NCBI GenBank assembly: GCA_003280135.1
Contig: QCFW01000002.1
Coordinates: 104,594 to 168,593, forward strand
Length of the DNA stretch: 64,000 nucleotides
Origin: Prochlorococcus sp. AG-363-N16
Lineage (GTDB): Bacteria; Cyanobacteriota; Cyanobacteriia; PCC-6307; Cyanobiaceae
Direction: 5' to 3'
Positions 45,915 to 54,518 of the stretch are shown piece after piece. The notes beneath the pieces are model-generated. The model was not told the origin of the DNA. It saw nothing but the letters and a program-made list of their open reading frames with translations, and did not search any database. The stretch's first letter is position 1. Each line of letters starts with the position of its first letter. A program made the translations under genes and the position numbers.

Positions 45915-45952
45915 AGCTTTATTTAATTAATTTTTTCGTATTAAATCTATTC

Positions 45953-47164
45953 ATGAAGTCCCAGCAGGCCAATATTAATAACGAAGAAGTGAACAAAAAG
46001 TTGGAAAAAAAATCATCTACTAAGTCTGTTGGCATTGTGACTGCATCAGATAGTAATGAGCGTAGTCATGGTCAACTACATATTTATGATGGTGAAGGCA
46101 AAGGAAAAAGTCAGGCGGCATTAGGAGTAGTACTTAGAACAATTGGTTTAGGGATTTGTGAGAAACGGAGAACAAGAGTACTTCTTCTTAGGTTTTTAAA
46201 AGGCCCAGGACGCTCTTATGATGAAGATTCAGCTATAGAAGCTTTGCAACAAGGTTTTCCACATTTAATTGATCAAGTCCGCACTGGCAGAGCTGATTTT
46301 TTCACTGCTGAGCAAGCTACAAAGTTTGACGCATCTGAAGCACAGCGAGGCTGGGATATTGCAAAGGGAGCTATTGCAAGTGCTTTATATTCAGTAGTTG
46401 TTTTGGATGAATTAAGTCCTGTTTTAGATTTAGGCTTACTTCCTTTAGATGATGTTGTCAAAACACTTGTTGATAGGCCGAAAGGAATGGAAATTATTGT
46501 TACTGGAAGATCCGCGCCTAAAGCTTTGATTCAAATCGCTGAATTACATTCAGAGATGAGAGCACATAAGTCTTTGGAAACAAAGGATTGTTTACAAGAA
46601 CTGCCAAATTTTTCTGGTGGAATTGAAATTTATACTGGTGAAGGAAAAGGAAAATCAACCAGTGCTCTTGGAAAAGCTTTACAGGCCATTGGAAGAGGTA
46701 TTAGTCAAGATAAAAGTCATCGGGTTTTAATTTTGCAATGGCTCAAAGGGGGAAGTGGTTATACAGAAGATGCAGCAATAGCAGCACTTCGAGAAAGTTA
46801 CCCACATTTAGTAGATCATCTTCGATCAGGTAGAGATGCAATTGTTTGGCGTGGTCAACAACAACCTATTGATTATGTAGAAGCAGAAAGGGCTTGGGAA
46901 ATTGCCCGAGCTGCAATATCAAGCGGTCTTTATAAAACTGTGATATTAGATGAGCTTAACCCTACTGTTGATTTAGAACTTCTTCCTGAAGAACCTATTG
47001 TTGAGACTTTACTTAGAAAACCGGCTGAGACTGAGGTGATAATAACTGGAAGGTGCAAAAATCAGCCTTCCTATTTTGATCTAGCTAGTATTCATTCTGA
47101 AATGGTCTGCCACAAACATTATGCGGAGCAAGGGGTTAATTTAAAGAGAGGCGTAGATTATTAA
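45953..47164 (+). CDS. Tandem-duplicated cob(I)yrinic acid a,c-diamide adenosyltransferase (BtuR/CobO-like)
   Basis: Adenosylates corrinoids on the way to adenosylcobalamin. The 403-residue protein consists of two consecutive copies of the CobO/BtuR P-loop domain. Repeat 1 has Walker A YDGEGKGKSQAALGV and VVLDELSPVLDLGLLPL; repeat 2 has YTGEGKGKSTSALGKAL and VILDELNPTVDLELLPEE. Both keep GRSAPKAL / GRCKNQPS and an HSEM element near their ends. A short charged linker joins them. Whether both sites work is unknown. A fused duplicate of this enzyme occurs in some cyanobacteria. The start is the ATG at 45953, divergent from larE. Confidence 0.9.
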   Translation: MKSQQANINNEEVNKKLEKKSSTKSVGIVTASDSNERSHGQLHIYDGEGKGKSQAALGVVLRTIGLGICEKRRTRVLLLRFLKGPGRSYDEDSAIEALQQGFPHLIDQVRTGRADFFTAEQATKFDASEAQRGWDIAKGAIASALYSVVVLDELSPVLDLGLLPLDDVVKTLVDRPKGMEIIVTGRSAPKALIQIAELHSEMRAHKSLETKDCLQELPNFSGGIEIYTGEGKGKSTSALGKALQAIGRGISQDKSHRVLILQWLKGGSGYTEDAAIAALRESYPHLVDHLRSGRDAIVWRGQQQPIDYVEAERAWEIARAAISSGLYKTVILDELNPTVDLELLPEEPIVETLLRKPAETEVIITGRCKNQPSYFDLASIHSEMVCHKHYAEQGVNLKRGVDY

Positions 47165-48318
47165 TTAGTCATCTCATATTTTTCCCAAGCATTTATTCCA
47201 CCATTAATATTTGATGCTTCTATCCCATATTTTTTAAGTAATTTAACAGCTTTGAGTGATCTTTTTCCAGTTTTGCAATGAATATAAATTTGCTTTTTTA
47301 ATGATATTCTTTTTATTTTATCGATTTCTTTTCCACTTTCTATATCATTTAGAGGTATTAATATTGAACCTTGGATTGAGTTGGTTTGATTTTCAAATTC
47401 ATTTCTTACATCAATAATTACAATATTTTCACTATTATTACTTAGCAAATCCTTTAGATCTTTTATTGATATGTTCTTCAGAGAGGATCTTTCTAATATC
47501 ATATCCTCTTCCATTTTTGTATTGCAGAACTCTTCGTAATCAATTAATTGCTTTATTTCTTGTGAAGGATAATTTTTTGTAAGAGTTAATTTTTTAAAGT
47601 TCATATCAAGTGCATTGAAAACAAGTAGCTTTCCATCTAAGGGAGTTCCTATACCCGTGATAATCTTGATTGTTTCTGTAGCTTGTATTAATCCAATTAT
47701 TCCTGGTAAAACACCAATTACTCCAGCTTCAGAGCATGATGGTAGTAATTCTTTAGGGGGTGGTTCAGGAATTAAGTCTCTAAAATTTGGACTATTAGTA
47801 TGCAGATTAAAAACTGTACTTTGCCCTTCAAATTTAGCAATAGAACCATAGACATTAGGCTTATTTAAAATTAAGCATGCATCATTAATTAGGTATCTAC
47901 TTTTAAAATTATCTGTACAGTCACATATGATATCAAAACCCTTTAATATCTCTAAAGCATTTTCATTATTTATAAATGTATTAAAGATTTCTACTTTGCA
48001 AAATGGATTCATTTCCAGAATTCTATCTCTTGCAGATTCAATCTTTTTTATTTTTATAGATTTTGTACTATGAATAATTTGTCTTTGAAGATTAGAAGCT
48101 TCTACTAAATCATTATCTACTATTCCAATTCTTCCTATTCCAGCAGCGGCAAGATACATTAGTAATGGTGACGCTAACCCTCCACAGCCAATACAAATAA
48201 CTGAACTTTTCTTTAGATTTAGTTGTCCTTTTATGCCAATTTCAGGCAGACTTAAGTGGCGAGAATATCTTGAAATCTCATTTTCATCAAGATTCATATT
48301 TTTTTTGAGAAGAATCAT
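47161..48318 (-). CDS. moeB: MoeB/MoeZ-type adenylyltransferase with C-terminal rhodanese domain
   Basis: E1-like enzyme that adenylates small sulfur-carrier proteins (MoaD/ThiS type) and hands over sulfur through a rhodanese domain. In the 385-residue protein the ThiF domain has CIGCGGLASPLLMYLAAAGIG, NLQRQIIHS, DCTDNFKSRYLIND, a catalytic-loop cysteine in LLPSCSEAGVIGVLPG, then a rhodanese domain from about residue 290 with IHCKTGKRS, keeping the persulfide cysteine. The Zn CxxC pairs of E. coli MoeB are not visible. Start ATG at 48318. The stop region overlaps the adenosyltransferase stop by four bases. Confidence 0.92.
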   Translation of the reverse strand: MILLKKNMNLDENEISRYSRHLSLPEIGIKGQLNLKKSSVICIGCGGLASPLLMYLAAAGIGRIGIVDNDLVEASNLQRQIIHSTKSIKIKKIESARDRILEMNPFCKVEIFNTFINNENALEILKGFDIICDCTDNFKSRYLINDACLILNKPNVYGSIAKFEGQSTVFNLHTNSPNFRDLIPEPPPKELLPSCSEAGVIGVLPGIIGLIQATETIKIITGIGTPLDGKLLVFNALDMNFKKLTLTKNYPSQEIKQLIDYEEFCNTKMEEDMILERSSLKNISIKDLKDLLSNNSENIVIIDVRNEFENQTNSIQGSILIPLNDIESGKEIDKIKRISLKKQIYIHCKTGKRSLKAVKLLKKYGIEASNINGGINAWEKYEMTN

Positions 48319-48351
48319 TTCTAAATTAAATGAGCTTTCAAGATGTTTGAG

Positions 48352-48838
48352 TTAAGACGTACATGTAACTTTTATAGTTTCTTTGGCTACAGAATTTTTG
48401 ATTAACCATACTTGAAGTACACCATGTTTATTGATAATTATCATTAAACTAGTAGAAAAATTCCATTCAACAGCTATTTTAGAGGGAATTGAAAAATTAG
48501 ATAAATCAGGATTTGCACTTCGATAATTTTCTCTCGCTAGACCATGCTTGCTCTATTAGCTCTTCGTTATCTCCAATAGTAAAACGATTTTTAGAAGGAA
48601 TTGCTTCCAATTTTCTATTTGAGGTATTTGATTCTTGAGATCATGTCTTTCTAGGCTGCCATTTATTGCAGTACGGCCAGGGAAGAGGGATTTGATAAGA
48701 CATATCTTTTGTATTCGATTTATGATGCTTTTCTTTTCCCACTAAAAAGCACAACCTTCTTTTGGTGATACTGCAAAAAGGTTGTTTTAGAACTGGTTCA
48801 GAATGATTCTTAAACTCAATCTTTAATGGAGTTTTCAT
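48352..48838 (-). pseudogene. Degraded protein-coding gene with in-frame stop and frameshift
   Basis: On the minus strand an ATG at 48838 opens a 65-codon frame that stops at a TGA at 48641-48643, right after QPRKT. The same frame continues past the TGA with coding-like text (LEAIPSKNRFTIGDNEELIEQ). Then the sense switches to the neighbouring frame near 48540-48550, giving ARENYRSANPDLSNFSIPS and VEWNFSTSLMIIINK, down to a TAA at 48352-48354. Together this looks like one protein of about 160 residues broken by a TGG-to-TGA change and a one-base shift. It faces away from the CAAD gene and follows the moeB start. No family is recognised. Not seen on either strand as an intact gene. Confidence 0.65.
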
Positions 48839-48963
48839 TTAATTAATAAGTTGTTCGGAATTTGCTGTATCAGGGTTCGGACTTATCTCTACTTTGATGA
48901 TGGCAATAAAAAGATTATTTAGATACACTTTGCTCAATTTCATATTTAAGCAGGTTTGTGTAC

Positions 48964-49341
48964 ATGAGTGACGGAACTCCTGAGGTAAACTCAGAATCAA
49001 ACTCAGCATCCAATACAAACACGACTACAGAAGGCCCAACTATTTCAGATAGGGCTAATGAAGTTATGGGTAAAGCCAACGAAGTTCTTGGCAAAATTGA
49101 TTGGACTCAAATGGGCAAATATGGCAAGGCCGCAGGCATTGTCGCTTTGGTAATAGTTGCCCAGATTCTTATTAAAGTTGTAATAGATACCATCAACTTC
49201 TTTCCTTTATTACCTGGATTGCTTGAACTTCTTGGTGTTGTTGTAGTTGGTCAGTGGAGCTGGCAAAACCTTACAACCAGCGAGAAGCGAAATGCGGTTG
49301 CTGAGAAAGTACAAACTCTTCGCAAAGAATACCTGGGATAA
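48964..49341 (+). CDS. CAAD-domain thylakoid membrane protein (CURT1-like)
   Basis: A CAAD-domain membrane protein, the family that includes plant CURT1, which bends thylakoid membrane margins. The 125-residue protein has a Ser/Asn/Thr-rich N terminus, the conserved amphipathic part and two membrane helices (GIVALVIVAQILIKVVIDTI and FPLLPGLLELLGVVVVGQW), then a charged tail ending in TLRKEYLG. The start is the ATG at 48964; a GTG at 48958 is also open. Family assignment is good; the exact role in Prochlorococcus membranes is inferred. Confidence 0.85.
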   Translation: MSDGTPEVNSESNSASNTNTTTEGPTISDRANEVMGKANEVLGKIDWTQMGKYGKAAGIVALVIVAQILIKVVIDTINFFPLLPGLLELLGVVVVGQWSWQNLTTSEKRNAVAEKVQTLRKEYLG

Positions 49342-49362
49342 TAATTTTACTTTTCCTTGTAT

Positions 49363-50256
49363 TTACAGTAAAAGTAATTTTTCTATTTTTTTTAAGATCT
49401 CTAGGCATTGTGTTTTATATGATCCGCCAAATAAATTTGCATGATTAAGCAGGTGGTAAAGATTATATATATCTATTTTTTTAAAAAAAGATTTTTTTAA
49501 TGGCCATACTTCTTCATAACCTTCGTAGAAGTTTTTTGAAAAACCTCCAAATAGTTTGGTCATAGCAATATCAACTTCTCTGTCTCCCCACCAAATCGCA
49601 GGGTCAAATATAACCCCTTTGTTATTTATACTCATGCCTGCATTACCAGCCCATAAATCTCCGTGCACTATTGATGGTGATGGATTATCCTCATTTAAGA
49701 AATCAATTATCTTTAAAAGAAGAGGTATATATTGGTTCAAATTGAAACCCCAAAAATTAGCAATTTTCATTTGGGGTATTAATCTGAGATTTACAAAGCA
49801 TTCCCCCCAATTATTGGTAAGGCCCCCTGGTTGAGCTCCTGAACCTATAAACCCATCCTGTTTCCATCCGAATAAACCTTTCTTTTGCTCAGCTGAAAAA
49901 GAGTGCATGTAAGCTAAACCTTTTCCTAAATTTTTATCATCCTTTTTTTGCATATCTATCCATTGCATTATCAAAATGGAAGAAGTTTCTAATTTTTTAA
50001 CATGAAATGGTTTGGGAATTATTAGGAATGAATCATCTGCATAAATTTTTAGAGTTTTTAGACCATCAAACTCAAATTGTAGAATTTCAAAATTTTCACG
50101 AGAATTTGTTTTAGCAAAGAATATTTGATTATTGGCGAGCCTTATTTTCCATGCTTCGTGAATACATCCACCACTTATAGAATGAACATCTTGAACTTTT
50201 TCTCCTGATAGAGGTCCTTTAGGTCCAACGATTTGTTCAATTAAAAATTGATCCAT
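49363..50256 (-). CDS. Fructosamine kinase family protein
   Basis: A fructosamine-3-kinase-like protein (aminoglycoside phosphotransferase fold) that repairs glycated protein lysines by phosphorylating the sugar. The 297-residue product has GGCIHEAWKIRLANNQIFFAKTN with the ATP lysine, SIVHGDLWAGNAG with the catalytic aspartate, and the metal-binding VIFDPAIWWGDREVDIAM. This HGDLW/DPA pattern is diagnostic. The start is the ATG at 50256. It is divergent from crtD. Confidence 0.93.
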   Translation of the reverse strand: MDQFLIEQIVGPKGPLSGEKVQDVHSISGGCIHEAWKIRLANNQIFFAKTNSRENFEILQFEFDGLKTLKIYADDSFLIIPKPFHVKKLETSSILIMQWIDMQKKDDKNLGKGLAYMHSFSAEQKKGLFGWKQDGFIGSGAQPGGLTNNWGECFVNLRLIPQMKIANFWGFNLNQYIPLLLKIIDFLNEDNPSPSIVHGDLWAGNAGMSINNKGVIFDPAIWWGDREVDIAMTKLFGGFSKNFYEGYEEVWPLKKSFFKKIDIYNLYHLLNHANLFGGSYKTQCLEILKKIEKLLLL

Positions 50257-50287
50257 GTGTTTTTTGACTTCTTATGCTGGATAGATT

Positions 50288-51799
50288 ATGACTAATGATC
50301 AAGTAATTATCATTGGAGGTGGTATAGCAGGTTTAACAGCTGCTGCTTTATTGGCTCACGAAGGGTTACAAGTCGTACTGTTAGAGGCGCATTATCAAAC
50401 AGGAGGCTGTGCTGGAACTTTTAAAAGAGGACAGTATATTTTTGATGTAGGCGCCACTCAAGTAGCTGGATTTGAAACAGGTGGGATACATGAAAGAATT
50501 TTTAGATATCTTGGCTACTCTTTACCTTCTAGTGAAGTATTAGATCTTGCATGTGTTGTTCAACTTGAAGATGGATCTAGGCCTATACACCTATGGAATG
50601 ATCCTGAAAAGTGGCAAGCAGAACGTGCAGAACAGTTCCCAGGCAGTGAAAAATTTTGGAGACTTTGTTCGCAGATTCATCAAATTAATTGGTCCTTTGC
50701 TAAACGAGAACCTGTTTTACCAGTTCGAAATCTTTGGGACTTTAGACAATTTTTTCAAGCTCTTCGACCTAACACTTTTTTGGCTGGTTTCTTATCGAAT
50801 GCAACTGTAATGGACTTGCTGAGATTATGCTCTTGTGAAAAAGATTTGCGCCTGAAGAAATTCCTTGACTTACAAATTAAACTTTACTCGCAAGAATCAA
50901 TAGACAGAACAGCTGCTTTGTATGGGGCAACAGTTTTACAAATGGCACAAAAACCTCTGGGCTTATGGCATCTAAATGGTTCGATGCAAAAGCTTAGTGA
51001 TATCTTAGAAACATCTTTGACTGGGGATAAAGGAGAATTGCTATTGCGCCATAAGGTGGTTGGATTATCTCCTAAATCTAGGAATAAGCCTTGGAAAGTA
51101 GATGTTTTAGATCATAATAAAAAATTGAAGACTCTTTACGGAAGTGATGTGATTTTTACTCTTCCACCTCAATGTCTTTTGCAAATATTTTCTAACCCAT
51201 CTTTTCTACCTTTGAGTTATTGTGATCGACTTATGAACTTACCCAAAGGCAATGGAGCAGTTGTTTTGTATGGTGCTATTGACCGTAAGAAACTTCCACC
51301 GCATTGCCCTTGTCACTTACAGTTAGATATTAATGATCCCGGTTCTTTGTTTCTATCCATTAGCCGTGAGAATGATGGTAGAGCTCCTGCTGGACAAGCA
51401 ACTCTGATTGCCAGTTTATTTGCAGAGGTTGACTTTTGGAATTCTCTGAGCTCAAAAGAGTATCAAGACAAAAAACAAATATTTTTAGATAAGATGCGTA
51501 AGGCTATTAATGCTTATTTGAAAATTGACTGTGATGCTTGGTTGCATATCGAACTGTCTACGCCACGAAGTTTTGCAAAGTGGACTGGCCGCCCTTTGGG
51601 AATAGTTGGAGGCTTAGGTCAGCATCCACGAAACTTTGGTCCTTATGGGCTTTCTAGTAGGACACCAATAGAAGGACTGTGGTTGTGCGGTGATTCGATT
51701 TACCCTGGTGAGGGAACTGCAGGGGTAAGCCTGTCGGCATTGCAGTCTTGCCGACAGCTAATGAAGAGTAGAGGTAAAGTATTTAATTTACCTTTTTGA
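50288..51799 (+). CDS. crtD: CrtD-like carotenoid C-3',4' desaturase / CrtI-family FAD oxidoreductase
   Basis: A carotenoid-type FAD amine oxidoreductase. The 503-residue protein starts with the FAD beta-alpha-beta motif VIIIGGGIAGLTAAALLAHEGLQVVLLEAHYQTGGCAGTF, has an internal LWHLNGSMQKLSDILE typical of CrtI/CrtH relatives, and ends with the C-terminal FAD site EGLWLCGDSIYPGEGTAGVSLSALQSC. Among cyanobacterial relatives it most resembles CrtD, which desaturates the C-3',4' bond of myxol-type carotenoids, but I cannot exclude a prolycopene isomerase-like or uncharacterised role. The family call is secure, the specific activity not. Confidence 0.75.
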   Translation: MTNDQVIIIGGGIAGLTAAALLAHEGLQVVLLEAHYQTGGCAGTFKRGQYIFDVGATQVAGFETGGIHERIFRYLGYSLPSSEVLDLACVVQLEDGSRPIHLWNDPEKWQAERAEQFPGSEKFWRLCSQIHQINWSFAKREPVLPVRNLWDFRQFFQALRPNTFLAGFLSNATVMDLLRLCSCEKDLRLKKFLDLQIKLYSQESIDRTAALYGATVLQMAQKPLGLWHLNGSMQKLSDILETSLTGDKGELLLRHKVVGLSPKSRNKPWKVDVLDHNKKLKTLYGSDVIFTLPPQCLLQIFSNPSFLPLSYCDRLMNLPKGNGAVVLYGAIDRKKLPPHCPCHLQLDINDPGSLFLSISRENDGRAPAGQATLIASLFAEVDFWNSLSSKEYQDKKQIFLDKMRKAINAYLKIDCDAWLHIELSTPRSFAKWTGRPLGIVGGLGQHPRNFGPYGLSSRTPIEGLWLCGDSIYPGEGTAGVSLSALQSCRQLMKSRGKVFNLPF

Positions 51800-51814
51800 C
51801 CTCATACATTTAAT

Positions 51815-52675
51815 TTAAAGAAATTCAGGTCTTATTTCGTGAACTTTTTCTAATTCTTTCTGTAGTTCATGCCATTGGTTGGATAGGATTAGATCTTCCA
51901 GCCTATTTATCGCATTTTGGTAGTCATGTAGTGTACTTAATAATGCCTTTGTGTTATGAGTTGCTATATCTACGCCTAAATTGGGATTGCCACCACCAAC
52001 TCTAGTGGTATCTGCGAAGCCACTAGAGGCAAGTGATTTTGCTAATGAAAGTAGAGAATTATTTTTATTTTCTCCTACGGTTTTGAGTAAAGCGGCACTT
52101 GTGAAAAGAGGTAGATGAGAAATAAGTGCTACAGCTTCATCATGGGTTTTCGCGTCACTGGTTATCCATTGGCTACCTATTGCCAGTGCTAACTCATTAA
52201 TCACTTTCAATCCCTTTTTATCAGTATTGTTGGATACTGTTGTAACCCATGGACGCCCTGAAAATAAGTGTTTTTGACCTGCTTCTATGCCTGACTGTGC
52301 AGTGCCTGCCATTGGATGACTTGGAATGAAGCGTGAATGTATGTGTTGCCAATTTTGTTCTACTGGAGCTTTTACCGAACCAACATCTGTAATTACTGCT
52401 TGCTTTGGCAATGCATTAATTAATTCATGTGAGGGCTCTATTAATTGAGATATTGGTAATGCAAGAATGATTACTGAGCAATTACTAAGAATTCCCAGGT
52501 CTGTGCTAACTACTTGAGCTAAACCTCTCTCTTTGGCACGGATTGCTGTTTTTTCCTTATTTGTAATTCCAAAAACTTCATAGCCTAATGATTGGAGGTC
52601 TAGCCCGAGTGAGCCCCCAATTAGACCCATTCCAACTATACCAATCTTATTCGAGCCGTTAAGTGATGGCTGCAT
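51815..52675 (-). CDS. tyrA: Prephenate/arogenate dehydrogenase
   Basis: Oxidative decarboxylation step of tyrosine synthesis; cyanobacterial enzymes usually use arogenate and NADP. The 286-residue protein has the N-terminal nucleotide-binding GIVGMGLIGGSLGLDL, a catalytic-region TDVGSVKAPV, a SHPMAGTAQSGIEAG motif and the helical C-terminal domain with ALISHLPLFTSAAL and the GFADTTRVGGGNP loop. Start ATG at 52675. It stands alone, convergent with crtD. Confidence 0.94.
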   Translation of the reverse strand: MQPSLNGSNKIGIVGMGLIGGSLGLDLQSLGYEVFGITNKEKTAIRAKERGLAQVVSTDLGILSNCSVIILALPISQLIEPSHELINALPKQAVITDVGSVKAPVEQNWQHIHSRFIPSHPMAGTAQSGIEAGQKHLFSGRPWVTTVSNNTDKKGLKVINELALAIGSQWITSDAKTHDEAVALISHLPLFTSAALLKTVGENKNNSLLSLAKSLASSGFADTTRVGGGNPNLGVDIATHNTKALLSTLHDYQNAINRLEDLILSNQWHELQKELEKVHEIRPEFL

Positions 52676-52760
52676 TAAGCTGAAAATTAGTTGTCTTTGA
52701 CAACTTCATTTATACCTCAATATTTTAGGTAAAACTATTTCAGTTGAGTCAGGTTTTTTT

Positions 52761-54212
52761 ATGTTAGAAGCCTATTCTCATAATTATTTAAAAAGGTTTA
52801 TTGAAAAGGACTGTTATGTTTGGCCACATAACCTTACTTTAAGCCGATTGATTGCCCGAAGCTTGAGAAGAAAAGATCACTCTTTGATTAACCTTAAAAT
52901 TAAACATTATAATGATTGTTGGCTGGGTATTCTTATTCCTATTTGTCTCCATCCAAGAGATACCATTCTATTAGTCACAGACAAACAACGTCATAGGATT
53001 ATAAATTTTGAATTACCAAGACTTCACTTAGAAGGATTAAATTTAGCTATTTGGGAAGGTAATAGACCCCCTATAGGAGAACAGGTTTGGTTGCTTAATT
53101 ATAAGGATTTTTTCAACTCTTATAGAAAAGGATACTTAGGATCACGACAGATAGTTATTCCTGAAGCTGAGTTATTTTCTTTACGAATGCGAGATGCGAT
53201 GGCACTCAAAGTAAATTCCCATGATTGGAATATATTAACTCGAGCATACCCTTCTAAAGCGGTTTCTTTGACGCAATTATATGATCATTGGACTAGAAAG
53301 TTTTTTTCTCAAGTTACTAGCTTGAATGGAAATGTAAGAATCTCCGCGCAAGATATATCATCGTTCAGAACTGAATTGGATTTTATTGATCAGATTCCTT
53401 TGAAATGGACTCAAGTGCTAGATGCAGTAAATGAAGGTTGGGCTAGTTGGGTAGAAGTGCGACATAAAACACTTGATTGGTGTTGGCATCTTCAGCCACT
53501 TGAGCCAATAATTATTCTTAAAAATATTTTCCAAGAATCCCCTTTTATTATGCTTCTTGGCTCTTCTCCAAATGATTTACTTATAGAACAATTTCACTCT
53601 TTTGTTGGATCTTTTAGCGTCAATGTCAATGTTGGCAGTCTTATAGATGTGGACCAAGAACCAATTGATTTGTTTGTTCCTTTGAGACAGCCATTGCCAA
53701 ATACTGAATATTTTGCGGAATACTTATTGGATCAATGTCGCCGCCTAATTCTTGGTAGATCTGGCTTAACAATTCTTTTGATAGATGATGAGCAATTGCT
53801 TAAGAAATTAACTACTGAACTTGCAGCAGAATTTGGAGTAAGAGTTTCATTCAAGTCATTATTTCCTGAATCAAATGGAGTTATTTGCTGTAGCTCATTT
53901 TGGTGGTATGAACATCAAGAGAAACTTCCTGTGCCCGAGCAAATAATTATTGCTATTTTGCCTTTTTCTTCTTTGGAATCGCCATTAATCTCCGCTAGGG
54001 TCGAAGCTTATAAATTGAAAGGCTATGACTGGTTTAGAGATTTATTATTACCAGAAGTATTGACTCTTTTGCCCAAGTTAGTTCTGCCTCTTCGAAAGAG
54101 TCAAGGTAGAATGGCTATCCTTGATGGGCGCTTGCGCTCTAGAAATTGGGGGAAAAAAATTTTTACAGTTCTTGAGCCTTGGAACCCTTTGGATCGACTC
54201 TTGCCTCATTAG
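52761..54212 (+). CDS. Degenerate DinG/SF2 helicase-like protein
   Basis: A 483-residue soluble protein. The C-terminal part (SARVEAYKLKGYDWFRDLLLPEVLT, LVLPLRKSQGRMAILDGRLRSR, NWGKKIFTVLEPW) matches the end of DinG/XPD-type helicases, including the arginine-rich motif VI region. The N-terminal half shows no Walker A GxGKT/S and no DEAD/DEAH box, so ATP hydrolysis is unlikely. Family membership is inferred from the C terminus only. It is followed 39 bases later by a DUF2839 gene. Confidence 0.55.
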   Translation: MLEAYSHNYLKRFIEKDCYVWPHNLTLSRLIARSLRRKDHSLINLKIKHYNDCWLGILIPICLHPRDTILLVTDKQRHRIINFELPRLHLEGLNLAIWEGNRPPIGEQVWLLNYKDFFNSYRKGYLGSRQIVIPEAELFSLRMRDAMALKVNSHDWNILTRAYPSKAVSLTQLYDHWTRKFFSQVTSLNGNVRISAQDISSFRTELDFIDQIPLKWTQVLDAVNEGWASWVEVRHKTLDWCWHLQPLEPIIILKNIFQESPFIMLLGSSPNDLLIEQFHSFVGSFSVNVNVGSLIDVDQEPIDLFVPLRQPLPNTEYFAEYLLDQCRRLILGRSGLTILLIDDEQLLKKLTTELAAEFGVRVSFKSLFPESNGVICCSSFWWYEHQEKLPVPEQIIIAILPFSSLESPLISARVEAYKLKGYDWFRDLLLPEVLTLLPKLVLPLRKSQGRMAILDGRLRSRNWGKKIFTVLEPWNPLDRLLPH

Positions 54213-54251
54213 AGACATAATCTTTAGTGTAAATATCTCAATAAATTTATT

Positions 54252-54491
54252 ATGGGAGAAGCTCGTCGCAGAGCCAAAGAAGGAGTGCCACCAAACAATA
54301 AAAACAAGTCTAAGGAATCTTCTCCCAGGATTGTTTCATGGTTGCCCATCACAGATAAACAAAGGAATGACTTTATTCAACTAACAATTCGAGGTGGTTG
54401 GGTCGGTATAGCAATCTTAATTTTAGTGTGGGCTATTGTTCGAATTATTGGCCCAGCAGCAGGATGGTGGGTACCTGCTGATTTACATTAA
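54252..54491 (+). CDS. DUF2839-family small membrane protein
   Basis: A 79-residue protein opening MGEARRRAKEGVPP, typical of the cyanobacterial DUF2839 family, followed by a polar stretch (NKNKSKESSPRIVSWLPITD) and one membrane segment (GGWVGIAILILVWAIVRIIG). Function unknown. It sits 39 bases after the helicase-like gene on the same strand and converges on recA. Confidence 0.85.
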   Translation: MGEARRRAKEGVPPNNKNKSKESSPRIVSWLPITDKQRNDFIQLTIRGGWVGIAILILVWAIVRIIGPAAGWWVPADLH

Positions 54492-54518
54492 AAGATCACC
54501 TCTATTTGTGAAACGCTT

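Noticed and set aside
48751-48785. Inverted repeat ACAACCTT/AAGGTTGT as a terminator
   Set aside because: It lies inside the coding-like part of the pseudogene and lacks a long T run on the plus strand; a terminator or RNA element cannot be excluded but is not supported.
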